This document shows, in pieces, positions 1-6,905 of a stretch of 48,446 nucleotides of DNA (position 1 is the first letter of the stretch; every line of letters starts with the position of its first letter). Below the pieces are notes generated by a model that saw only the letters and a program-made list of their open reading frames with translations, was not told the DNA's origin and made no database searches. The stretch is from contig JADGAR010000025.1 of the NCBI GenBank assembly GCA_015231915.1, positions 1-48,446 on the forward strand, given 5' to 3'. Source of the stretch: Magnetococcales bacterium. GTDB lineage: Bacteria; Pseudomonadota; Magnetococcia; Magnetococcales; Magnetaquicoccaceae. The translations under genes were made by a program, and so were the position numbers.

Positions 1-122
1 ACATGGACTACAACTTTGTGGACGAAGAGAACTGGAAGTGCTTCGTCAACAGCCGCATCGAACCGACCACCGGTGAGTGGTCCGTGTTCAAGCGCGCCCA
101 CAAGGACCTGGTCGCCAAGTAA
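1..122 (+). CDS. C-terminal end of a protein, possibly adenylylsulfate reductase alpha subunit (partial)
   Basis: An open frame enters from the left edge (first full codon at 3) and stops with TAA at 120-122, leaving 39 readable residues. They include DEENWKCFVNSRIEPTTGEW followed by SVFKRAHKD. From memory this resembles the extreme C-terminus of dissimilatory AprA, the flavoprotein subunit of APS reductase, which sulfur oxidisers use to turn sulfite plus AMP into APS. The flavocytochrome c genes at 2513-4516 fit that reading. Only the tail is visible, so no FAD-binding motif can be checked. The assignment is tentative, but the reading frame itself is convincing because it ends just before a strong hairpin and a new gene. 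Confidence 0.5.
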   Translation, partial: MDYNFVDEENWKCFVNSRIEPTTGEWSVFKRAHKDLVAK

Positions 123-131
123 TGCATGCCA

Positions 132-157
132 TTGGGGGGGGAGCGATCCCCCCCCAA
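132..157. repeat. G/C-run hairpin between genes
   Basis: A perfect inverted repeat: TTGGGGGGGG (132-141), loop AGCGAT (142-147), CCCCCCCCAA (148-157). It lies 9 bases after the stop of the preceding gene and 20 bases before the next start. There is no T-run, so it is not a classic intrinsic terminator. It could act as a processing or stabilising hairpin, or be a member of a dispersed palindromic repeat family like the pair at 48400-48445. Confidence 0.6.
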
Positions 158-177
158 CCCCCCTCGAGGTACTTACC

Positions 178-1065
178 ATGTCGGACAATCCTTCCCCCCA
201 TTTCGAGCGCGATCAGGCCCTGGTTCTGGATCAGGCCATGCGGGACATGCCCCGCGAAGTGCGCAACATCCTGCACCCTGTCAAGATGGGGACGACGGAT
301 CGCTTCTGTTTCCGCTGCCATCCGGAGATCGATTGCTTCAACGCCTGCTGCTCGCAAATCGAGATCATCCTCACCCCCTATGACATCCTGCGCCTGCGCC
401 GGCGCTTGAATCTGGCGACCGAGGCCTTTTTGTTCGAATACGCCACGCCCTACACCCTCGCCAAGGGCCAACTCCCGGTGCCGCTCCTGCGCATGGATGA
501 GGAAACGGGCAAATGTCCCTTCAACACCCCCGCAGGATGCACGGTCTACTCCGACCGCCCGGTGGCCTGCCGTTACTATCCCATCGGCCTGGCCCTCATG
601 CGCGAAGAAAAAGCCTCTGCCACCGATGAATTTTTTTATCTCATAAAAGAACCCTTTTGCCATGGCCATCAGGAGACCCGCTCCTGGACCGTCGGCGAGT
701 GGCGCGCGGACCAAGGCTCGGACGGTTATGATGTGCGCAATCAGGGCTGGATGGAGCTGATCCTCAAGCGTCGTTCCGCCGGGGACGGGGTATCCACCTC
801 GTTGCAGATGTCCGAATTCTTCTACATGGCCTCCACCAACCCGGACGCCTTCCGCCGTTTCGTTTTCGACTCCTCCTTCCTGCAACGCTACGCCGTGGAC
901 CAGGAGACCCTGACCCGCATCCGGGAAGACGACGAGGCCATGATCGACTTCGCCTGCGACTGGCTCAAGACCGTGCTCTTCGGCGACCGGAAGATTCCCT
1001 TGCAACCCCAGGCACTGGCCGAACTGGCCCAACGCAAGGCCGCCGGCTCCCCCCCCCGGACATGA
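178..1065 (+). CDS. YkgJ-family cysteine-cluster protein
   Basis: A 295-residue protein. Two groups of cysteines define the YkgJ/UPF0153 type metal-binding domain (Zn or Fe-S): C44, C47, C53, C57 and C58 (FCFRCHPEIDCFNACC), then C113, C121 and C131 (KCPF...GCTVYSDRPVACRYYPIG). The second group has the typical C-x7-C-x9-C-R-x-Y/F-P arrangement. There is no signal peptide, so it is probably cytoplasmic. The molecular function of the family is not settled; a role in metal cluster handling or oxidoreductase maturation is often suspected. ATG at 178 is chosen because the open frame upstream runs through the preceding gene's tail. The stop overlaps the next start (ATGA at 1062-1065), indicating translational coupling with the NUDIX gene. 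The position behind the putative aprA may hint at a link to sulfur metabolism, but this is only context. Confidence 0.8.
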   Translation: MSDNPSPHFERDQALVLDQAMRDMPREVRNILHPVKMGTTDRFCFRCHPEIDCFNACCSQIEIILTPYDILRLRRRLNLATEAFLFEYATPYTLAKGQLPVPLLRMDEETGKCPFNTPAGCTVYSDRPVACRYYPIGLALMREEKASATDEFFYLIKEPFCHGHQETRSWTVGEWRADQGSDGYDVRNQGWMELILKRRSAGDGVSTSLQMSEFFYMASTNPDAFRRFVFDSSFLQRYAVDQETLTRIREDDEAMIDFACDWLKTVLFGDRKIPLQPQALAELAQRKAAGSPPRT

Positions 1066-1508
1066 TCCGGACCACCATCCGCCCCTGCGGGTTGCTGGTG
1101 CGCGAGCAGCGCCTTCTGACGCTCTTGTACCAGTACGAAGGCCACGACCGCCATAACCTGCCAGGTGGCAATCTCGAACCGGGCGAGGCCGTCCTCGACT
1201 GCCTCGTCCGCGAGTTTGCCGAGGAGCTCGACCTTGCCGTTCAACCCGGCGAACTGCTCTTTGCCGCCGAGACCCTCGCCGGGGAGAAACACACCCTGCA
1301 CCTCGCCTTTCGCCTCACCTGCCCGGCGTCCACCCCCAGGCTCAATCCCGACCAGGTCAAGGCCAGCAGGCTCTGCTGGCTGGATGCCGATACGCTGGAA
1401 CGGGTTGCGCTCTACCCGGCCATCGGCTTTGCCCTCGCCCCTTTGCTGCGCGGCGCACCCATTGTCCCGGCCTTTCTGGGCCGAGTCATGCAGCCCTGGT
1501 ATGGCTGA
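1062..1508 (+). CDS. NUDIX hydrolase
   Basis: A 148-residue single-domain NUDIX protein. The Nudix box is at residues 36-58: G-x5-E-x7-R-E-F-A-E-E-L-D-L, with the last conserved glycine replaced by aspartate. The glutamates that bind the catalytic Mg2+ are all present. Proteins of this size hydrolyse nucleoside diphosphates linked to another moiety, such as oxidised nucleotides, ADP-ribose or dinucleoside polyphosphates. The substrate cannot be told from the sequence. The start codon shares ATGA with the stop of the YkgJ-family gene, so the two are almost certainly one transcript. After the stop the sequence turns abruptly AT-rich, so this is probably the last gene of its operon. Confidence 0.85.
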   Translation: MIRTTIRPCGLLVREQRLLTLLYQYEGHDRHNLPGGNLEPGEAVLDCLVREFAEELDLAVQPGELLFAAETLAGEKHTLHLAFRLTCPASTPRLNPDQVKASRLCWLDADTLERVALYPAIGFALAPLLRGAPIVPAFLGRVMQPWYG

Positions 1509-1876
1509 ATGACACATTAACATCATGTTAAAAAATTTTTTTTGCCCTTTTTTTAACATAATAAATGAGTACAATAGAATCATTTTCCAACCCATGGCCG
1601 CCATGTGCGGCTTCTTGCATGGGTAATCACGAAGGGTTCTGCAGACCTTTTTTTTATCAACTCATTGTTATTGAAAAATATTTTTTGCAACACAAACAAC
1701 ATCAAATAATTGTGCAAAACATACTGAACAACAAATTTGAAATTATTAGAATATAATAATATTATAAATTAATGATTAACAGGCATTAAATTAAAAGGTT
1801 GACAGAAGCCACGCTCGCGTTTCATCCTCTCTACGCAACAGTTTGTCACGTCACTTAACCGTAACGGAGGTTACAG
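1509..1876. other. AT-rich non-coding stretch
   Basis: About 370 bases without a convincing gene and far richer in A+T than the flanks. Directly after the NUDIX stop there is a small inverted repeat, TTAACATCATGTTAA, followed by A and T runs; it may end transcription. A short open frame at 1565-1756 has low-complexity, AT-driven composition and no ribosome binding site. A TTGACA box at 1799-1804 is a possible -35 element for the DUF302-fcc genes, but no good -10 follows at 16-18 bases. Confidence 0.5.
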
Positions 1877-2458
1877 ATGGGGCTGATCAGAAATATTCTG
1901 GCCGTGCTGGGCCTGGTGGTGCTTTTGGGTGGGGGATACGGGTACGCGAAGATGTCCCCGATCCTGGCGCAAATGGATCCCGGTTGGCGGGAGATGTACA
2001 CGGATTTCGCGACCCGGCTCCTGGCAACCCTGGACCCGGGGGAGGCCATGACCTGGTCGGTGCCGGTGGAAAATCCGGACCTCAGCCCGGAAGATGTCAA
2101 GGAGTCCTTGAAGAGCCTGGCATCGGCCAACAATTTTCTGTTTGTGGGCGAAGCCAAATTCTACAAGCAGGTGGAAGCCATTACCGGTCAACCGTACCGG
2201 CACGTCGAGTTCCTGTCGTTCTGCGACGCGAGCGTGGGCAAGATGATGGCCGACTATCGAGACGCGTATACCGCGTTCATGCCCTGCCGAATCGCGCTGG
2301 TGCGGGACAAGAACGGCAAATTGTGGCTCCATTCGATGAACCTGGATATGATGATTCATGGAGGCAGGCAACTTCCACCCGAACTGAAGAAGGAGGCCTT
2401 GCGGATTCGTGACGTGCTCAAGAAACTGATGGCTGGTGCTGCCAAGGGAGAGTTCTGA
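1877..2458 (+). CDS. Membrane-anchored DUF302 protein
   Basis: A 193-residue protein with one N-terminal hydrophobic segment (about residues 5-23, GYGYAK just after) and a periplasmic DUF302-like domain, recognised by the pattern around RHVEFLSFCDASVGKMM and the following FMPCRIALVRD. DUF302 proteins are small alpha/beta proteins of unknown biochemical role that recur beside sulfur-oxidation and cytochrome genes. GGAGG at 1866-1870 sits 6 bases before the ATG, a strong ribosome binding site. The gene is 54 bases upstream of fccA on the same strand, so it is probably part of the flavocytochrome c operon and may act as an accessory factor in the periplasm. The family call is from pattern memory. 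Confidence 0.7.
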   Translation: MGLIRNILAVLGLVVLLGGGYGYAKMSPILAQMDPGWREMYTDFATRLLATLDPGEAMTWSVPVENPDLSPEDVKESLKSLASANNFLFVGEAKFYKQVEAITGQPYRHVEFLSFCDASVGKMMADYRDAYTAFMPCRIALVRDKNGKLWLHSMNLDMMIHGGRQLPPELKKEALRIRDVLKKLMAGAAKGEF

Positions 2459-2512
2459 CGGCCATCTCCAATGCGAAAGCTGTTTGCCAATTCAAATCAA
2501 GCGGAGGAAACC

Positions 2513-3208
2513 ATGCAACTGAAAAAGCTCCACATGTTGATCGTCGCAGGTGGATTGCTGGCCGGGACGACTTTTGCGGTTGTCGCCCAGGCGGCTGACG
2601 CACCATCGGCGGCGGATGCAGAAAAGGCCGCCAAGGAGGCCGCCAAGGCCGCCGCCATCGCCGCACCGCCTGCGGATGGCGCCATTCTGGCCAACACCTG
2701 CGCCGGCTGCCATGGCACCAATGGCGTTTCGGCTGGGCCAGCCATGCCCACCATCGCCGGCATGCCAACCACCTATCTGCAGAAGATCATGGCCGACTTC
2801 AAGAGCGGCAAGCGTCCCTCCACCATCATGGGTCGCATTGCCAAGGGGTATACGGAAGAGGAGACCAAACGGATCTCCGACTATCTTTCCAAGGCCAAGT
2901 GGGGCGATTCGGTAAGTCATGCGAACTCCGTGACGGCCACCAAGGTGAATGCCGAAAAGGCCAAGAAGGGCAAGAAGCTGGTGGATGCCCAGAAGTGCAG
3001 CAAGTGCCACGAGGACGATGGGCTGACCCAGGACGAGGATACCCCGCGCATGGCCGGACAATGGGTGGATTATCTCCTGATCAAGATGCAGGACTTCAAG
3101 AACCAGCATCTGACCATCCCGCAGCCGGAAAAGATGCAGAGAGCCATCGAGAAGCTCTCGCTGCAGGAACTGGAAGACGTTGCCCATTTTTACGCCAGCA
3201 AGAAGTGA
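2513..3208 (+). CDS. fccA: Diheme cytochrome c subunit of flavocytochrome c sulfide dehydrogenase
   Basis: A 231-residue secreted diheme cytochrome of the c4/FccA type. The Sec signal peptide covers about residues 1-27 (cleavage after AQA). The haem motifs are CAGCH (C63, C66, H67) and CSKCH (C162, C165, H166), each heading a class I cytochrome domain. Candidate methionine ligands lie in TIMGR and PRMAGQW. FccA takes electrons from the FAD subunit and passes them to soluble periplasmic cytochromes. An upstream in-frame ATG at 2471 would add 14 residues before the signal peptide. ATG 2513 is preferred because GGAGG stands at 2503-2507 and the signal peptide then begins properly with MQLKKLH. 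An Ala/Lys-rich linker separates the signal peptide from the first haem domain. The flavoprotein gene follows after 27 bases. Confidence 0.88.
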   Translation: MQLKKLHMLIVAGGLLAGTTFAVVAQAADAPSAADAEKAAKEAAKAAAIAAPPADGAILANTCAGCHGTNGVSAGPAMPTIAGMPTTYLQKIMADFKSGKRPSTIMGRIAKGYTEEETKRISDYLSKAKWGDSVSHANSVTATKVNAEKAKKGKKLVDAQKCSKCHEDDGLTQDEDTPRMAGQWVDYLLIKMQDFKNQHLTIPQPEKMQRAIEKLSLQELEDVAHFYASKK

Positions 3209-3235
3209 TCAGCCGGCTCAAAGGAGGCCATGACA

Positions 3236-4516
3236 ATGTCGAATATCACACGTAGAGGATTTGTCAAACTGACCGGCGGCATCGCTGCGTTGGGGATGGT
3301 TACCCTGCCCGCCCGGCGCGGCTGGTCGGCCCCCAAACGGGTGGTGGTGATCGGTGGCGGCTACGGCGGCTCCATCGCCGCCAAGTACATCCGCCTGTCG
3401 GATCCCAACATCCAGGTCACCCTCATCGAACAGAACAAGGATTACTACTCCGGGCCGCTCTCCAACTGGATCATTGCCGGCTTCCGCAAGCTGGAGGTCC
3501 AGAAGTGGGGTTACGACGGGCTGAAGAAGCACGGCGTGAACGTGGTGATCGACCAGGTGAACGCCATCGATCCGGCCAAGAAGACCGTAGGCACGGCCGG
3601 CGGCAAGAGCTTCGAGTACGACAAGCTGATCGTCTCTCCCGGCATTGGCTTCAAGGACATCGAAGGCTACGATGCGGAGGCCCAGAAAAAGATCGTGCAT
3701 GCCTGGTTCGCCGGGCCGCAGACCACCCAGCTGGCCAGCCAACTGGCGGCCATGCCGGATGGCGAACCTTTCATCATGGTGGCCCCGCCGGATCCTTATC
3801 GTTGCCCGCCCGGTCCCTACGAGAGGGCCAGCCTGGTGGCGCACTATCTCAAGAAGAACAAGCCCAAATCCAAGGTGATCATCCTCGATCCCAAGGACAA
3901 GTTCTCCAAGCAGGGTCTCTTCACCGGCGGATGGCAGAAACTGTACGGCTACGAAACCCCGAACAGCCTCATCGAATGGGTCCCGGCTGCGCAGGGCGGC
4001 AAGATCACCCGCGTGGATGCCAAGACCATGACGGTCTATACCGACATGTCGGAATTCAAGAGTTCCTGCATCAACATCATCCCGCCGAACAAGGCCGGGG
4101 CGATTGCCGAAAAGGCCGGCCTGACGGACGACAAGGGGTTCTGCCCGGTCAATCTGGAGACCTTCGAGTCCAAGATCCACAAGGACATCCATGTGATCGG
4201 CGACGCTTGCGTGGCCCCTGGCCTGCCCAAATCGGGCTATGCCGCCAATTCGGAAGCCAAGGTGTGTGCGGCGGCGGTGGTGAATCAACTCAACGGCAAG
4301 CCGGTGGGGATTCCCTCCTATGTCAATACCTGCTACAGTCTGATCAGCCCGGAGTATGGCATCTCGGTGGCAGGGGTATACAAATTGCACGAAGGGAAAA
4401 TCGTCGAGGTCGCTGGCGGCGTTTCCGACGGCAAGGCCGAGGAGTTCGTGCGCAAACAGGAAGCGCTGTACAACGAAAGCTGGTATCAGAGCATCATGGC
4501 CGACACGTTCGGCTGA
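3236..4516 (+). CDS. fccB: Flavoprotein subunit of flavocytochrome c sulfide dehydrogenase
   Basis: A 426-residue FAD-dependent sulfide dehydrogenase that oxidises sulfide to sulfane sulfur in the periplasm. It has a Tat signal (TRRGFVKLTGG), a dinucleotide-binding motif VVVIGGGYGG just after the mature start, a second FAD motif (HVIGDAC), and the two cysteines expected for the active-site disulfide: C190 in YRCPPGPYER and C366 in NTCYSLISPEYG. The C-terminal domain matches the FCSD flavin-binding family. An in-frame ATG at 3230 is only two bases after the GGAGG at 3223-3227. ATG 3236 gives an 8-base spacing and is preferred. The protein should be exported folded through Tat with its FAD and joined to FccA. 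A perfect terminator follows, making this the last gene of the DUF302-fccA-fccB unit. Confidence 0.92.
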   Translation: MSNITRRGFVKLTGGIAALGMVTLPARRGWSAPKRVVVIGGGYGGSIAAKYIRLSDPNIQVTLIEQNKDYYSGPLSNWIIAGFRKLEVQKWGYDGLKKHGVNVVIDQVNAIDPAKKTVGTAGGKSFEYDKLIVSPGIGFKDIEGYDAEAQKKIVHAWFAGPQTTQLASQLAAMPDGEPFIMVAPPDPYRCPPGPYERASLVAHYLKKNKPKSKVIILDPKDKFSKQGLFTGGWQKLYGYETPNSLIEWVPAAQGGKITRVDAKTMTVYTDMSEFKSSCINIIPPNKAGAIAEKAGLTDDKGFCPVNLETFESKIHKDIHVIGDACVAPGLPKSGYAANSEAKVCAAAVVNQLNGKPVGIPSYVNTCYSLISPEYGISVAGVYKLHEGKIVEVAGGVSDGKAEEFVRKQEALYNESWYQSIMADTFG

Positions 4517-4544
4517 TCTTCTCCAGCCCGGTACAGTGACCTTG

Positions 4545-4575
4545 CAAGGCGGGGCGTTCATGCCCCGCCTTGTTT
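4545..4575 (+). terminator. Intrinsic terminator after fccB
   Basis: A perfect 11-bp stem, CAAGGCGGGGC (4545-4555) and GCCCCGCCTTG (4562-4572), with a 6-base loop and a short T-rich tail (TTTCGTT). It lies 28 bases after the fccB stop. Confidence 0.85.
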
Positions 4576-4610
4576 CGTTGACCACCGTACCAGACATGGG
4601 TGTCGGCTCG

Positions 4611-6446
4611 ATGGATGATTCCCGCAAAAAGATCCTCATCGTCGATGATGAATCGATCAACATCAGCATTTTGCAGGAATTGCTGGCGGAGGACTTTCAG
4701 CTCCGAAGCGCTGCCAATGGTCAGGAAGCCCTGAACCAGGTGGCTGCCTGGATGCCGGACATGATCCTTCTGGATGTCATGATGCCGGTGATGGACGGTT
4801 ACACGGTCTGCAAGCGGCTCAAGCGCCACTCTGCCACCCGCGACATCGCGGTGATCTTCGTCACGGCCAAGAGCGACTCCGAGGACGTGGCGCTTGGCAT
4901 GTCCCTCGGTGCGGTGGACTACATCTCCAAACCTTACCGCCCCACGATCATCAAGGCCAGGATCCGCAGCCACATGCAGCGGATCCAGGTGCAACAGGAT
5001 CTGGCCCTGGAGATCAAACGCGACCTGAAGGCCGTGCAGTCCAGGTTGGCCATCAGCGCCCTGCTGGAAACCTCCCTGGAGCAACTGCCCCTCCAGAGGC
5101 AGTTGACCGTGGCCCTGGACATCATTCTCACCATTCCCTGGCTGGCTGTGGAGTACAAGGGATCCATCCACCTGTGGAACGCACAGACCCAGCGTCTGGA
5201 ACTGGCTGCCCACCGCAATCTGGCCAAGCCGCTGCTGACGGCCTGCGGCAACCTGAAGCTGGGACAGTGCCTGTGCGGCCTGGCGGCTGAGCGGCGCGAG
5301 ATCGTCTTCAAGGACGATCTGGATACTGACCATACGGTCTCCTTCAACGGCATCCGTCCCCATGGCCACTATTGCACTCCGATCCTCTACCAGGACACGT
5401 TGCTGGGTGTGCTCAATCTCTACGTGGCCAGCGGCCATCGCCGCTCTCCGGAGGAGGATGCCCTGCTGGCCACTCTGGCCAACACCCTGGCCGGGATCAT
5501 CCGCCATCGCCGCACCGAGCAGGCCCTCCACGAGGAGCGGCAGTTCATCGCAGCCATCCTGGAGACCACCTCGGCCCTGGTGGCGGTCCTCGACCCGCAG
5601 GGATCGATCGTCCTGTTCAATGCCGCCTGCGAGCTTCTGACCGGGCACACCCAGGAGGCGAGCTGCGGCAGGCCGTTCTGGGATGCGGCCTGGACTCCGG
5701 AGGAAGATGCCACAAATGCCCGGGAGACCATTCTCGCCACGGTTGCGGATCCGGCCACGGTGGCCTTTGCCTGTCGTTGGTTCGCCGCCGGGCAGGAGCC
5801 GCGCCACATCTCCTGGACCCTCACGTATCTGCTCCAGGCGGATGGCCGTCTGAAGCACCTCATCGCCACGGGGATCGATGTCACCGAACAGATGTTGGCC
5901 CAGCAGAGCCTCGAGCGTCTGGCCCATTATGATCCATTGACCGGCCTGCCCAACCGGCGTTTGTTCCATGTTTTTTTGCAGCAATCCCTGGCGCGCGCCC
6001 GCCGTCACAACGGCGACCTGGCTCTGATGTTCATGGATCTGGACCGTTTCAAGGCGGTCAACGACGGATTCGGGCACGACATCGGCGACCTGCTGTTGAC
6101 CGAGGCCGCGTTGCGCATTCGCGGTTGCCTGCGGGAAAACGATGTTGTGGCGCGTCTGGGCGGGGACGAATTCACGGTCATCCTTGCCGACGACCAGTTG
6201 TCGCCGGAAACCATCGGATTCGTTGCGCAAAAAATCATCGATTGCTTGCAAATTCCGTTTCATCTGCGTGACAATGAGTGTCGGATCGGTTGCAGCATTG
6301 GCATCAGTCTGTTTCCGGGGCATGGCGACCATCCTGATCAATTGCTGAAAAGGGCCGATCTTGCTCTTTATGCCGTCAAGAAGGCGGGCAGGAATCACTT
6401 TTTGATGTATCAATCCGACATGGATTCCGAGGTGAACGGCTCATGA
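4611..6446 (+). CDS. Response regulator with GAF, PAS and GGDEF domains (diguanylate cyclase)
   Basis: About 611 residues. The N-terminal receiver domain (1-125) has the acidic pair in ILIVDDE, phospho-acceptor D55 in ILLDVMMP and lysine in SKPYRP. A GAF-like domain (about 160-310) and a PAS domain (about 320-435) follow. The C-terminal GGDEF domain has an intact GGDEF at 517-521 and the inhibitory-site motif RxxD (REND, 508-511) exactly five residues before it. It should therefore make cyclic di-GMP with product inhibition. No EAL domain is present. The start is uncertain: ATG 4611 gives a normal receiver N-terminus (MDDSRKKILIVDD), ATG 4596 would add five residues, and neither has a strong ribosome binding site. 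The stop overlaps the start of a cytochrome c gene (ATGA at 6443-6446). No partner kinase lies next to it. Confidence 0.88.
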   Translation: MDDSRKKILIVDDESINISILQELLAEDFQLRSAANGQEALNQVAAWMPDMILLDVMMPVMDGYTVCKRLKRHSATRDIAVIFVTAKSDSEDVALGMSLGAVDYISKPYRPTIIKARIRSHMQRIQVQQDLALEIKRDLKAVQSRLAISALLETSLEQLPLQRQLTVALDIILTIPWLAVEYKGSIHLWNAQTQRLELAAHRNLAKPLLTACGNLKLGQCLCGLAAERREIVFKDDLDTDHTVSFNGIRPHGHYCTPILYQDTLLGVLNLYVASGHRRSPEEDALLATLANTLAGIIRHRRTEQALHEERQFIAAILETTSALVAVLDPQGSIVLFNAACELLTGHTQEASCGRPFWDAAWTPEEDATNARETILATVADPATVAFACRWFAAGQEPRHISWTLTYLLQADGRLKHLIATGIDVTEQMLAQQSLERLAHYDPLTGLPNRRLFHVFLQQSLARARRHNGDLALMFMDLDRFKAVNDGFGHDIGDLLLTEAALRIRGCLRENDVVARLGGDEFTVILADDQLSPETIGFVAQKIIDCLQIPFHLRDNECRIGCSIGISLFPGHGDHPDQLLKRADLALYAVKKAGRNHFLMYQSDMDSEVNGS

Positions 6447-6868
6447 AGACCGGACATGTCCTCTCTTTGATCATGGTGGCGTTGCTTGCCCTGTTGGGGG
6501 GCATGGCCTTGAAGCGGTGGCAGGGCGACCCGGATATGGGCAAGCGTCTGGCCGAGAACAACTGTGGTGTCTGTCACGACATGACCGCGAACCGCAAGCA
6601 CGACAAGGGACCCTATTTGTGGGAGATCGTCAACCGGCCTGCCGGGGTGGTGGATTATCCTTTCAGTCAGGCCTTCAGGAAGCTGGCCGAGGAGGCTCCT
6701 TTCCTTTGGGACGAGGCGCATCTCGACCGTTGGCTGACCGATCCGGCTACCTTCATACCGCGCACCAGGATGACGCAACAGACCAAGGAGCACCCGCTTT
6801 CTTTCGACGGCATCAAGAGTGAGGGCAACCGCAAGGATCTCATTGCCTATCTGAAGACTTTGCATTGA
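6443..6868 (+). CDS. Small membrane-anchored or secreted c-type cytochrome
   Basis: A 141-residue class I cytochrome c. An N-terminal hydrophobic segment (about 7-23) is followed by a charged stretch without a clear signal-peptidase site, so it may stay as a membrane anchor. The single haem motif is CGVCH (C41, C44, H45), and M110 in PRTRMTQQ is the likely sixth ligand. The size and pattern (PYLWEIVNRPAG, FSQAFRKL) are those of the mitochondrial/c2-like group. It probably carries electrons between periplasmic dehydrogenases and oxidases. The start codon overlaps the stop of the GGDEF gene, so the two are translationally coupled. It converges on the nuclease gene on the other strand with a gap of under 40 bases and no clear terminator. 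Confidence 0.88.
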   Translation: MKTGHVLSLIMVALLALLGGMALKRWQGDPDMGKRLAENNCGVCHDMTANRKHDKGPYLWEIVNRPAGVVDYPFSQAFRKLAEEAPFLWDEAHLDRWLTDPATFIPRTRMTQQTKEHPLSFDGIKSEGNRKDLIAYLKTLH

Positions 6869-6905
6869 GTGGCCAGGCGCGGAACACACCCTCGCGTAAG
6901 ATCAC

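Noticed and set aside
1565-1756. 63-residue open frame in the AT-rich stretch
   Set aside because: No ribosome binding site, low-complexity composition and no family pattern; explained by AT-rich sequence.
1799-1827. TTGACA box as promoter of the DUF302-fcc operon
   Set aside because: No acceptable -10 box follows at 16-18 bases; mentioned only as a possibility in the intergenic entry.
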